Shown here: in pieces, positions 54,759-63,667 of the stretch
How positions within the stretch are numbered: the stretch's first letter is position 1
How the letters are laid out: each line of letters begins with the position of its first letter
Program-made: the position numbers and the translations under genes
Source of the DNA: JBFIHF01 sp964411125
GTDB taxonomy: Bacteria; Myxococcota_A; Bradymonadia; Bradymonadales; Bradymonadaceae
Reading direction: 5' to 3'
DNA length: 64,000 nt
NCBI GenBank assembly: GCA_964411125.1
Contig: CAYPJU010000029.1
Span: 1-64,000 of the forward strand
The notes under the pieces: model-generated
Databases searched by the model: none
What the model saw: the letters and a program-made list of their open reading frames with translations, nothing else
Told to the model about the DNA's origin: nothing

Positions 54759-55778
54759 ATGGGCGACGAGGCGTTCCTCGTCAGAGCGGGGATCTTGCAG
54801 GGATTCGGTGACGCGTGCCGCGAATTCGAGGTCGATCCCGACTCGCTTCTGGCCCGGGTCGGGTTGCCCCGCGACGTGCTGCACGATCCCGATCTCTACA
54901 TCCACCGCGATCGATGTATCGCGCTACTCGCCGCAGGGGCTCGCCAGACGGGGTGTCCGACGTTCGGGCTGAGGTTGGCCGCGCGTCAAGATCAGAGCGT
55001 CATCGGGGCCCTCGCCCATCTCATTTCACGGGGCGCTACGGTCCGCGAAGCCCTCGACCTGGCACGCCAGTACCTGACGTATCACCTCCGCGGAGCAGAC
55101 GTTACCTATCGACTGCTGGACGCCGAGTGGTGCGTGGTCGAAGCCGAGATGGGGTTCGAACCGCGTGAAGAGAATCGCCAGTCGGCCGATCTCACCGTCG
55201 TGCACATCGAAGGGATCTTGAGGAAGCTCGGCGGTCCCGACCTACGTGTGCGTGAGTTTCGGATGATCCACCCGGCGCCAGACGATCCGGCGCCCTACGA
55301 GACATGGTTGTCAGCCCCGATTCAGTGGGAGCAGTCGGCACTCGGCGTCGTGATTCCGGCGGCCGTTCTAGCTGAGCCTCCCGCGACGGTTCCCGACATC
55401 AAAGAGTTTTTGGTCCAGTACGTGGAGGGGCTCGCAGCGCCCCTCGATCCAGACAATCTAGCGTCCCAGACCAGGGCGGTCGTACGCTCCCTGATCGGCA
55501 GTTCGGACGTGACGATCGAGGTGGTTTCCGCCTCGATCGGGATGCACGTGCGTGAGCTGCAGCGAGACCTACGGGAGCTGGGGTTCTCGTTCCGCGAGCT
55601 CCGCGACGAGGGTTACCGTGAGTACGCGTGTGCCCGGCTGAGGCTGCCCGAGACCAACGTCGGAGACCTCGCACTCCTGCTGGGTTATTCCGACGGCAGC
55701 GCCTTCTCCCGAGCGTTCAAACGATGGACGGGCAAGAGCCCGACGGCCTGGCGGCGCGAAGTGCTCGGGGCGAGATGA
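54759..55778 (+). CDS. AraC family regulator, paralogue of the 47978 gene
   Basis: A 339-residue regulator built like the one at 47978: sensor GILQGFGDACREFEVDPDSLLARVGLPRDVLHDPDLYIHR and DNA-binding LALLLGYSDGSAFSRAFKRWTGKSPTAWRR. It is monocistronic: its promoter lies in the 65 bp after the terminator, and GGAG (54748-54751) gives a 7-nt spacing to ATG 54759. Similarity of the two AraC proteins, by eye, is high in the C-terminal 100 residues and moderate in the sensor. It converges on the potassium-channel gene with an 18-bp gap. Confidence 0.9.
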   Translation: MGDEAFLVRAGILQGFGDACREFEVDPDSLLARVGLPRDVLHDPDLYIHRDRCIALLAAGARQTGCPTFGLRLAARQDQSVIGALAHLISRGATVREALDLARQYLTYHLRGADVTYRLLDAEWCVVEAEMGFEPREENRQSADLTVVHIEGILRKLGGPDLRVREFRMIHPAPDDPAPYETWLSAPIQWEQSALGVVIPAAVLAEPPATVPDIKEFLVQYVEGLAAPLDPDNLASQTRAVVRSLIGSSDVTIEVVSASIGMHVRELQRDLRELGFSFRELRDEGYREYACARLRLPETNVGDLALLLGYSDGSAFSRAFKRWTGKSPTAWRREVLGAR

Positions 55779-55796
55779 CCGCGGTCACCGGATGCG

Positions 55797-57203
55797 TCAC
55801 GGTGGCTCCAGCACGGGATATTCGGAGAGATAAATGAGATGCGTTCCGGGCTTCACGAGATAGTCGCGCGGGGGGTTGATGACCGCTTGTTCGCCCGGAG
55901 GATAGAGGCCGATGACGAGCGCGCCGCGATTCGTGAGCTGCAGCTCGGCGAGCAGCTCCGCATATGGCGTGGCCTCCTCCATCTCCCTGGGGATGATCCC
56001 GACGTAGGGGTTGTACGACCCCGTGAGCAGCAGTCGACTCATCGAGTCCGCGGTGCCGTGGTAGCGCACGGTGTGAGCGATCATCGAGAAGCCGAGACGT
56101 CGCGTCTCGACGACCTCGTCGGCGCCGGCGGCCTTGGCGTGGTCCACGTTTTCGGCGTCGAGGATCTCGGTCACGAGGTAGAGGGGATGAAGCCGGTCCT
56201 CGACCATGTGAGCGTGTTCGCGCAGGTACGAACGGACGGTGAAGGTCGTCAGGATCGAGCGCGCATCGGCAGCCTGGGGCGTGACGTTTCGTAGCCCCGC
56301 CACGACCGCCGCTCGCGCGTGCGTGAGGCGCACCTTGTCGAGCTCGCTCTGCTTCGTCGGGTCTCCCTGCACCCACAGGACGCTGGGCGGCAGTTCGCGA
56401 GGCCTCTCGTAGTCTTCGAACACGACGATCCGAGTCTCCTCGGTGTCGAACTCCATCTCGAAGAGGGAGAGCAAGTACTCGCTCGACTTGTCGTAGCCCA
56501 GGACCACGATGTGGTTGACGTATTCACCCATGCGAAACTGCTCCTCGACGATACTCATCATGGCGCGGACGAGGCTCGATCCCACGAAGCCCGCGAACAT
56601 CGCAATCGTCAGCATCCCCGCAATCATTAGCACGCCACCCACGATCCGGCCCAGCGGGGTGACCGGCGTGATGTCCCCGAACCCGACCGTCGTGATCGTC
56701 ACGAGCGCCCACCACAGACCGTCGGACACGGTGGAGATGTTCGGGTTTGCCCCCTGTTCGATGAAGAACATGCTGAGCCCGCCGATGAGCGTCTCGGCGA
56801 AGAGCACCGTGAACCCGAAGATGAACAGCAGGCTGTTCTCTTCGAACGCGCGCGTGATCGAGGCGAAAGGGTTGGCGTACTGAAAGACGCGCAGCGTTCT
56901 CGCGAGGCGCAACACCCGAAGAGCTCGCAGGCCGCGCAGCTCCGGGAAGACCGTGATGACGGCGAGCAGGTCGACCAGCATCATCGGCCGCATCGCGAAA
57001 CGAATCCGCGCGACGACGTGGGTCCGCAACGTGATGAGCGGACCCGGCTCGAACACCTGCAGGGCAGGTGGGCGGAACGTGCCGACGCGCACCAGATACT
57101 CCAGCACGAAGATGAACAGGATTGCACTGTCGATCCTCCTGAAGAGCGACATCGACTCGGGCGGAACAATCGGCTCGGCCATCAACATCCCGATCGACAA
57201 CAC
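55797..57203 (-). CDS. voltage-sensor potassium channel with RCK-like domain
   Basis: A channel subunit with a tetrameric-type membrane part and a cytosolic ligand domain. S4 is visible as RGLRALRVLRLARTLRV, with Arg at every third position (90-105), an intact voltage sensor. The selectivity filter is TTVGFGD (171-177). The RCK-like domain (from about 233) begins HIVVLGYDKSSEYLLSL, where the usual GxGxxG dinucleotide loop is lost, as in BK- or CASTOR-like channels. Regulator of K+ flow and membrane potential. Coordinates start at the first GTG (57203), but this cuts off half of S1; protein-like sequence (AEDYESLRYRSFLDRL...LYRGVQGGVWALIVLSIGM) continues upstream to at least 57356. Confidence 0.85.
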   Translation of the reverse strand: MLSIGMLMAEPIVPPESMSLFRRIDSAILFIFVLEYLVRVGTFRPPALQVFEPGPLITLRTHVVARIRFAMRPMMLVDLLAVITVFPELRGLRALRVLRLARTLRVFQYANPFASITRAFEENSLLFIFGFTVLFAETLIGGLSMFFIEQGANPNISTVSDGLWWALVTITTVGFGDITPVTPLGRIVGGVLMIAGMLTIAMFAGFVGSSLVRAMMSIVEEQFRMGEYVNHIVVLGYDKSSEYLLSLFEMEFDTEETRIVVFEDYERPRELPPSVLWVQGDPTKQSELDKVRLTHARAAVVAGLRNVTPQAADARSILTTFTVRSYLREHAHMVEDRLHPLYLVTEILDAENVDHAKAAGADEVVETRRLGFSMIAHTVRYHGTADSMSRLLLTGSYNPYVGIIPREMEEATPYAELLAELQLTNRGALVIGLYPPGEQAVINPPRDYLVKPGTHLIYLSEYPVLEPP

Positions 57204-57356
57204 GATCAGCGCCCAGACACCTCCCTGGACACCACGGTAGAGCCGCGTGGCGGGCTCGTGGAACGCCGCATGGAGCCGGTCGAGGAACGATCGATACCGG
57301 AGCGATTCGTAGTCCTCCGCAGGACGGTTCCCGGAGATGTTGGGCTGTGGGCTCAG

Positions 57357-57678
57357 TTCGAATCCTGGGTGTGGAACGCGACGTCTCCGAGCCTGCGCCC
57401 GCGACGTTGCCGACAGCGTCGTACAGAACGAACCTTTCGTAAACCACCCAAGGAAATTGCAGGCAGCGCCCGCGCGGCGCTTTCGACCGACCGGCTCCGT
57501 GGACTCTTCCGATGACCGCGGTCATCTGGCAGCGGGAACACTCCAGGGCGGAGCAAGATTGCTCCGTTCGGTGTCTTTCTTGTGCAGCCATTGTAAGGCG
57601 ATGCGGACTTTCGGATCTTCTCTCCCGATAGGCCCGCCGCGTCGAATCGTTCGCGCCGCGAGGCCGATGGAGCAACCG
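57357..57678. other. 322-bp region between channel and propeller genes
   Basis: No gene or hairpin is convincing here. It must hold the divergent promoters of the channel and the propeller lipoprotein, but I could not identify clear -35/-10 pairs. Confidence 0.5.
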
Positions 57679-60048
57679 ATGAGGACGCTGAATCGTGGTT
57701 TGTGGTGCGCGGTTGTTTGGGCGACCGTCGCGATGGTTGGAGCTACTGCTTGCAAAGACGAAGAACCGGGCGGCGACGCGGGTGCCGACCAAGGCGAGAC
57801 ACCCGACACGGGTGCCGGGGACATGGGGGTCGATCCGGACGTCGGGGGAGGCCAGGACGTCGGCACTGACCCCGACGCGGGCGAGCCCGACGCCGGTGGT
57901 GCCGACGGGGGGATCACGCCCCCCGAAGAGCTCGAAGGCGACTGGAGCACCGAGTTCACGGCGCCGGGGATGCAGAGCCCGATCGGGGCTCGCGTGAACG
58001 CGGTCGTCCGGAGCGCGGACGGAGACATTTACGCCGGCGGCATCTTCACCGCCGTCGGCCCGACCGCCGCGTCGGGCGTCGCGCGTTGGACTGGTTCAGA
58101 TTGGGAACCCCTCGCGTACGGCGTGCTGCTCGACGTCGAAGCACTCGCGCTCGACGGCGCCGGCACGCTGTACGCCGCCGGCCGCGCGACGGGCGGGGGC
58201 ATCGGGATCGGCGGCTCCAACGGAATCTGGGCCTGGAACGGCACCGAATGGTCGGAGCTCGCCACCGTGGACGGCGAATTCAGCACGGTCTCGGCGCTGT
58301 TCGTGACGCCGGAGGGCCACCTCGTCGCGGGCGGCTCCTTCGACGGCATCGGTTCGACGGCAACGCCGAACCTGGCGGTCTACGACGGCATGAACTGGTC
58401 ACCGCTCGGGGGTTCCCCGGACGGACCGGTGCGGACGATCGAGCCCGTCGGCGAGGAGCTCTGCATCGGCGGCGAGTTCCTCACCGTCGGGGACCTGACG
58501 GCCGAGTTCGTGGCGTGCCACGGAACCGAAGGTTGGAGCGCTCGGCCCGGACTGCCCGGGCACGTCGCCGACCTTCTCTACACGTCGACCGGGGCGCTAC
58601 TCGCCGGCGGCACGCTCACCTTCACGGATTTCTCCACGGGCGACTACGTCGCGGGCGTCGCGCAGTGGACCGGTGATACGTGGGAGATCTTCCAGGGCGG
58701 GGTTGACGGAGGCTTCATCAACGAGGTTCGCGCGCTCGCCGAGAGCGACGCCGGGGACATCTACGTCGGTGGTACGTTCGGCCTGGTCGGCAAGGGGCTC
58801 CAGGATCTGGACGCGACCAACGTCGCCCGGTGGGACGGGACGGCGTGGCACGCGCTCGGAGACGGTGTGATCAACTCTGTCGGGGTGGTGATCGGTAGCG
58901 TCGTCGGCATCAACGACTTCGTCTTCGACGGCGATCGGCTCGTCGCCGGCGGGCTCTTCTCGCGGGCGGGCACGACGGGCGCGCTGAACATCGCGACGTG
59001 GGACGGTGAGGCATGGTCCCCGATGGTGAACCCGGGCCAGCGGTTCCTCGGCGTCAACGGCGTAGTCAACACGCTCGTGGAGGTCGACGGCGGCATCGTC
59101 GCGGCGGGATTCTTCGACCACGTCGGGGACACGTCCGCGATGAACGTGGCGTACCTCAAAGATGGTGCCTGGGAGAGCGTCGCGTCGGGGATCCAGGATG
59201 TCGTATTCGACGCCGCCCACGACGGGCAATCCCTGTACGTCGCGGGTTCGTTCGCCGACGTCCAGCCGACTGGTGCATCGTTCGTCGCACGGCGCGACGG
59301 CCCCGTCTGGCGGGGTCTGGGTGCGGGACCGAACGACACCGTCTCGGAGCTCCTCGCGGTCGGCCCGGGTGACCTCTACGTCGGCGGAGACTTCACCGAG
59401 GTCGGTACGCTCGACGCGAACCACGTGGCGCGTTGGAAAGATGGCGCCTGGACAGCCCTCGGGGACGGGCTGGACGGGCGCGTGACGGCCCTCCACGTCG
59501 GCGCGGACGGCGTGCTGTATGCCGGCGGAAACTTCGAGACCGCCGGCGACGGCACCGTCGTGAACCACGTCGCGCGCTTCATCGAGGGTAAATGGAAGCC
59601 GCTGGTCGAGGGGCTCGACGGCCGCGTAGCAGCGATCGTCTCGGTCGGTGACGACATCATCGTCGGCGGGACCTTCGCCTTCGCAGGGGACGTGCGGGTC
59701 GATTCGTTGGCTCGATGGGACGGCACGGCGTGGAGCCGCGTCGGCCCGGGCCTCACGCCCGACCTCTCCGGGGTGCCGATTACGGTCAGCCAGCTCCACC
59801 CGTGGCAAGGAGGCTTCTTCGTGACCGGGACGTTCGTCACGATCGAGGAGAGCTTCTACGCCCACATCGCGTACTGGAACGGCGATAAGTTTCTACCGCT
59901 CGGCAGCGGCATGAGCGACTTGCCGGAAGACGTGCTCTTCGCTCACGGGTCGCTCTGGGTCGCCGGCGGCTTCACTTCGCTGGCTGACGGCCGACCCTCC
60001 TACGGGCTCGCCCGCTGGGACAGCTTCCTGGATACCGCCGAACCGTGA
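57679..60048 (+). CDS. secreted lipoprotein with beta-propeller-like repeats
   Basis: A 789-residue lipoprotein (lipobox GATAC, Cys25, +2 Lys). A low-complexity Asp/Gly/Pro linker (about 28-75) is followed by roughly a dozen repeats of the kind LYAGG(x)F..(V/A)G...VARWDG..W..LG.G, found in delta-60/Kelch-like propellers of Myxococcota and Bacteroidota. The chain probably forms one or two beta-propellers for protein or carbohydrate binding. I chose ATG 57679 with GGAG (57669-57672), over ATG 57667. Downstream a long hairpin separates it from the convergent lipoprotein gene. Confidence 0.85.
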   Translation: MRTLNRGLWCAVVWATVAMVGATACKDEEPGGDAGADQGETPDTGAGDMGVDPDVGGGQDVGTDPDAGEPDAGGADGGITPPEELEGDWSTEFTAPGMQSPIGARVNAVVRSADGDIYAGGIFTAVGPTAASGVARWTGSDWEPLAYGVLLDVEALALDGAGTLYAAGRATGGGIGIGGSNGIWAWNGTEWSELATVDGEFSTVSALFVTPEGHLVAGGSFDGIGSTATPNLAVYDGMNWSPLGGSPDGPVRTIEPVGEELCIGGEFLTVGDLTAEFVACHGTEGWSARPGLPGHVADLLYTSTGALLAGGTLTFTDFSTGDYVAGVAQWTGDTWEIFQGGVDGGFINEVRALAESDAGDIYVGGTFGLVGKGLQDLDATNVARWDGTAWHALGDGVINSVGVVIGSVVGINDFVFDGDRLVAGGLFSRAGTTGALNIATWDGEAWSPMVNPGQRFLGVNGVVNTLVEVDGGIVAAGFFDHVGDTSAMNVAYLKDGAWESVASGIQDVVFDAAHDGQSLYVAGSFADVQPTGASFVARRDGPVWRGLGAGPNDTVSELLAVGPGDLYVGGDFTEVGTLDANHVARWKDGAWTALGDGLDGRVTALHVGADGVLYAGGNFETAGDGTVVNHVARFIEGKWKPLVEGLDGRVAAIVSVGDDIIVGGTFAFAGDVRVDSLARWDGTAWSRVGPGLTPDLSGVPITVSQLHPWQGGFFVTGTFVTIEESFYAHIAYWNGDKFLPLGSGMSDLPEDVLFAHGSLWVAGGFTSLADGRPSYGLARWDSFLDTAEP

Positions 60049-60052
60049 CCGC

Positions 60053-60081
60053 GGCCGGGCGTGTGACCCACACGCCCGGCC
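60053..60081. terminator. bidirectional hairpin terminator
   Basis: GGCCGGGCGTGTG (60053-60065) and CACACGCCCGGCC (60069-60081) form a perfect 13-bp stem with a 3-nt ACC loop between two convergent stops (60048 and 60086). No T tract, but position and symmetry support a shared terminator. Confidence 0.8.
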
Positions 60082-60085
60082 CGAT

Positions 60086-62317
60086 TCACGGGCATGTACC
60101 GATCTCTCGCCAACCGAGCGCCTGCCCGGCACCGTCGTCGACGATGTCGTAGTGACGGGCGAGCCAGAACTCCTCGGTGAGATCGAGGCCGGGGGACTGG
60201 CGTGCCCCGTCGCGAACGGCCTCCTCGGAGCCGACCCTGTACGGGTTTCGTTGCCACATGAAGTCGTCGTAGCGCCTCATCGACGGGGGGAGCGGGTCGC
60301 GAGTCTGGGCTCGCACGCACTCGTCGCCGATGGGGCACTCGGGCCGTTGGCCGAAGCATGCGTGCGTCACGTCGGCGCCCGGGATGGTGAGACCCTGGAA
60401 CTCGATGTCGCGTTCGCAGTCCTCGATCTCCGCGACCGTGGGGCAGACGAGCTCGTTGCCGTCCGGGAGATTCGCGGCGACGAAGTTCGGGTCGAGATAG
60501 TAGGACCGGCGCGGGTCGTCGAAGACACCGCCGTTCCCGCCGAGGTCGTGTAGCGCCGCGATCGCTTCGCTTCGCGCGACCGGATCGTCTTCCACCTCCC
60601 CGACGTAGAGGATCTCGAACTTCGCGTTCCACTGTTGCTGCATCTCCTTGGGCCACATGTCGACGCGGAAGACGTCTTCGATCGCCACGCGCAGCGGCTG
60701 ATCGGCGAGCATCGTCAGGAGGCCCCATGTCGGGGTGTAGGAGATGTGAGCGCCAAAGAAGGCGCGGCAGAAACGTGAGGCTTCGAAGGCGCTCGTCGTC
60801 TTCGCGACCTCGAGGGTGGCGATGTTTCCAACGAGCTCCTCGAAGAGAAACCGCCGGTACTGCTCGTCGCCCGTGAGGTGGTAGGCGGCGGTCGCGAGCT
60901 GCATCATGTGGACTGCGTCGGCCGCGCGAATGCTCGGCACGTAGACGTGGTCAATCCCGTTGGGCTTCTCCATCGACGACGAGTTGAGGTCTGTGGCGAG
61001 CTTGAGCACTTCCACGAGAAAGTCGTCGGCCGTGGCGTCGATCACTCGCGTCGGCGTCAGTTGGGGTCCCGACGGGCACGAACGGTCGAAGGTCGCCTCG
61101 TTCTTCGTGTTGATCTGGCGCAGCACGTAGGCGACGACCGTGTCGGTCTCGAGCAGGTTCGGGTCGCCGGGATCGAGATTCAATCGCCCTGTGTCGGCGC
61201 CGAAGAAGCTCGTGACCGCCTCGACCGCCTCGGTGTTCTGCTGAAGGTTTCGGATCTCGATCCGCTCGAGCCGGTTGAGGTAGCAGACGAGATGCTCGGT
61301 CAGGCGCGACTGGAGCCCGTCGTCGCGCAGCAGCAGGCCGTGGACCAGGGGAAAGGCGGCGCGCAGACCACTGTACTGGTCGATCGACGGGTTTCCCTGC
61401 CACATCGGCGTCCCCTTCCACACCACGCCGTCGTCTTCGGTGAAGCCGTCGACGTAAGCGGCGGGCAGGTCCGGCACCGTGGAGGGGTCCTCGACCTTTC
61501 GGTAGGTGTGGTTGAGCGCACCCGGATCGTCGTGGAGGACGACATCCTGGCGCTGCGGGGCGTCGGGCGTGACGAGCAGGAAGTGGTAGCGCGCCAGGTA
61601 GCCGGGGATCTGCGTGACGTCGAACTGCAGAAGCAGGTCGCGCGTCTTTCGCTCCATTCGCGCGTAATCAGCCTCGGTTCCCGTCTGCAGGTAGCGCATC
61701 GCCGCCGAAAGAAGCGCGGCGCCGTTCCAGATCGCAGCGTCACCGAGCCCGGTGTAGTTCGAGAACGCCTCGTCGGCGGCCCACTCGCTCTCCGGGGTGC
61801 CCGCCGTCATGTCGCGCGAGTAGACGCGCTCCGCGGTCTGCCCGAGCGGCTGATGGTAGAGGTCGTACCAACGGTCGTAGAGCAGCACCCGTCGGAGGAG
61901 CGGTGTCGGTTCGACGAACTCGCCGGCTCCGGCGTCGTATACTTCGCACTGTCGCCGGACTCCCGCGCTGCACGTCTCGGCGAGGTAGACGCCACACGAC
62001 TCGACGCCGGTCCCCTGGAGGAGATCGGTGGGCGGCTCCGCCGGGCTCCGGAGCAGGAGCTCGGGCAGCGGTTCCGGCAGATCGACCTCGAGATCGGGCC
62101 CTGCGTCGGTGGGTATCGGCCCGCCGTCGACTCCCTGGTCGGGCGTGGGAGTGAAGGGGGCGTCGGCCCCGGTGTCCGCCACGTCGGCCGGCTCGACCAC
62201 GTCGGCGTCGTCGACCGGCCCGTGCCCGAAATCCGCGGCCGTGGAAGGGCCGCCGGTGCAAGCGACGCTCGCCAGCACCGCGGCGAAGACGACCGAAAGG
62301 AAGAGGCGGTCACCCAT
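60086..62317 (-). CDS. large hypothetical lipoprotein, thiolase-coupled
   Basis: A 743-residue lipoprotein (lipobox ASVAC, Cys20, +2 Thr) with an Asp/Pro-rich linker to about residue 95. The mature part is largely helical with paired repeats (DAAIWNGAALLSAAMRYLQTGTEADYARM...; VHMMQLATAAYHLTGDEQYRRFLFEELVG), which suggests an (alpha/alpha) toroid such as glycosidase or isoprenoid-cyclase folds, but no catalytic motif is recognised. The C-terminus is cysteine-rich. Its ATG overlaps the thiolase stop by 8 nt, so the two are co-translated. Confidence 0.75.
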   Translation of the reverse strand: MGDRLFLSVVFAAVLASVACTGGPSTAADFGHGPVDDADVVEPADVADTGADAPFTPTPDQGVDGGPIPTDAGPDLEVDLPEPLPELLLRSPAEPPTDLLQGTGVESCGVYLAETCSAGVRRQCEVYDAGAGEFVEPTPLLRRVLLYDRWYDLYHQPLGQTAERVYSRDMTAGTPESEWAADEAFSNYTGLGDAAIWNGAALLSAAMRYLQTGTEADYARMERKTRDLLLQFDVTQIPGYLARYHFLLVTPDAPQRQDVVLHDDPGALNHTYRKVEDPSTVPDLPAAYVDGFTEDDGVVWKGTPMWQGNPSIDQYSGLRAAFPLVHGLLLRDDGLQSRLTEHLVCYLNRLERIEIRNLQQNTEAVEAVTSFFGADTGRLNLDPGDPNLLETDTVVAYVLRQINTKNEATFDRSCPSGPQLTPTRVIDATADDFLVEVLKLATDLNSSSMEKPNGIDHVYVPSIRAADAVHMMQLATAAYHLTGDEQYRRFLFEELVGNIATLEVAKTTSAFEASRFCRAFFGAHISYTPTWGLLTMLADQPLRVAIEDVFRVDMWPKEMQQQWNAKFEILYVGEVEDDPVARSEAIAALHDLGGNGGVFDDPRRSYYLDPNFVAANLPDGNELVCPTVAEIEDCERDIEFQGLTIPGADVTHACFGQRPECPIGDECVRAQTRDPLPPSMRRYDDFMWQRNPYRVGSEEAVRDGARQSPGLDLTEEFWLARHYDIVDDGAGQALGWREIGTCP

Positions 62318-63494
62318 GGCGCTGATAGAGCGTCACGACGGCAGCCCCGCCGAGACCGATGTTGTGCTGTAGTGCCGTCTTCGCCCCTTCGACCTGCCGG
62401 TCGCCGGCATCGCCACGCAACTGCCAGGTCAGCTCGGCGCACTGCGCGAGCCCCGTAGCTCCGAGAGGATGCCCCTTCGACAACAGGCCGCCCGACGGAT
62501 TGACGACGACACGCCCGCCGTAAGTGTTGTCCCCATCCTCGATGAACTTTTCGGCGGTCCCCTCGCCGGTGAGGCGAAGCGCCTCGTAGGAGATCACCTC
62601 GTTGGTGGTGAAGCAGTCGTGCAGCTCGACGACGTCGACGTCTTCGGGTCCGACCCCGGCCGCCTCGTAGACGGCGTCGGCGGCCTGCTGGGCCATGTCG
62701 TACCCGACGACCTTGATCATGCTGTGCTCGTCGAACGTCGACCGGTAGTCGGTCGTCATCGACTGCGCTGCCAACCGCACCCGCATGTCGAGTCCATGTT
62801 TCTTCGCGAAGCTCTCGCTGCAGACGATCGCGGCGGCCGCCCCGCAGGTGGGCGGGCAGCACTGCAACCGGGTCAGCGGGCCGAAGTATCTGGGGGACCC
62901 GAGGACGTCGTCGACGGACACCTGGTCCCGGAAGATCGCTCGCTCGTTGTGCTTCGCGTGCTGGCGTGCCTTCACCGTGACCTTCGCGAACGAGGCGTCA
63001 CTGATGCCGTACTTTTCCTGGTATTCGAGGCCGGCGCCGCCGAACAAACGGAGCGCCATCGGCACTTTCGACGCCTCTTCGTACGCCTCGTCGGCGGCGT
63101 GGAGGAACTCCTCGAGCGGCGAGGGCCGGTCCTCGAAGACGTTGCCGAGCGCGCCCTTCGCCATCTGTTCGAACCCGAGCGCCATGGCACAGTCGACCAT
63201 GCCGCTCTGTACGGCCTGTCGCGCGAGGAAGAGCGCCGACGATCCCGACGAGCAGTTGTTGTTGATGTTGATGATCGGGATGCCCGTCATGCCGACATCG
63301 TAGAGGGCACGCTGGCCGCTCGTGCTGTCGCCATACACCCAACTGACGTAGGCCTGCTGCATCGCTTCGTACGACAGCCCCGCGTCGGCCAGCGCATCTC
63401 GAGCCGCCGTCGCCCCCATCACGTGGTAGGGGTCGCTGCTTCCTGGTTTCACGAATGGCGTCATTCCGACACCGACGACGTACACGTTCTCCAT
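62310..63494 (-). CDS. SCP-x-type thiolase (lipid-transfer family)
   Basis: A 394-residue thiolase-superfamily enzyme. Catalytic Cys81 lies in NINNNCSSGSSALFLA. The HDCFTTNE and SKGHPLGATG loops supply the His and second Cys-type residues; the usual C-terminal catalytic Cys is replaced, as in SCP-x/non-specific lipid-transfer members. It acts on beta-ketoacyl-CoAs, probably branched or sterol-derived, though the substrate cannot be told. I chose ATG 63494 with GGAGA at suitable spacing; the reading frame upstream is not protein-like. No signal peptide. Confidence 0.9.
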   Translation of the reverse strand: MENVYVVGVGMTPFVKPGSSDPYHVMGATAARDALADAGLSYEAMQQAYVSWVYGDSTSGQRALYDVGMTGIPIININNNCSSGSSALFLARQAVQSGMVDCAMALGFEQMAKGALGNVFEDRPSPLEEFLHAADEAYEEASKVPMALRLFGGAGLEYQEKYGISDASFAKVTVKARQHAKHNERAIFRDQVSVDDVLGSPRYFGPLTRLQCCPPTCGAAAAIVCSESFAKKHGLDMRVRLAAQSMTTDYRSTFDEHSMIKVVGYDMAQQAADAVYEAAGVGPEDVDVVELHDCFTTNEVISYEALRLTGEGTAEKFIEDGDNTYGGRVVVNPSGGLLSKGHPLGATGLAQCAELTWQLRGDAGDRQVEGAKTALQHNIGLGGAAVVTLYQRHG

Positions 63495-63667
63495 TTCGAT
63501 CTCCGCGAGGGGGGGTAGCGTCGAAGCGCGGGCGACGTTAGGGGATCGCGCGCGATCGCGAAAGCGGAGAGCACCTGAGTCGAGGCCGCGGCGTGCGAGC
63601 GAGGCGGCGCGTTCTCGTCCCCCGATCCAGACGGTGCTATGCTTCACCAACGAAAACGAGGACTTCC

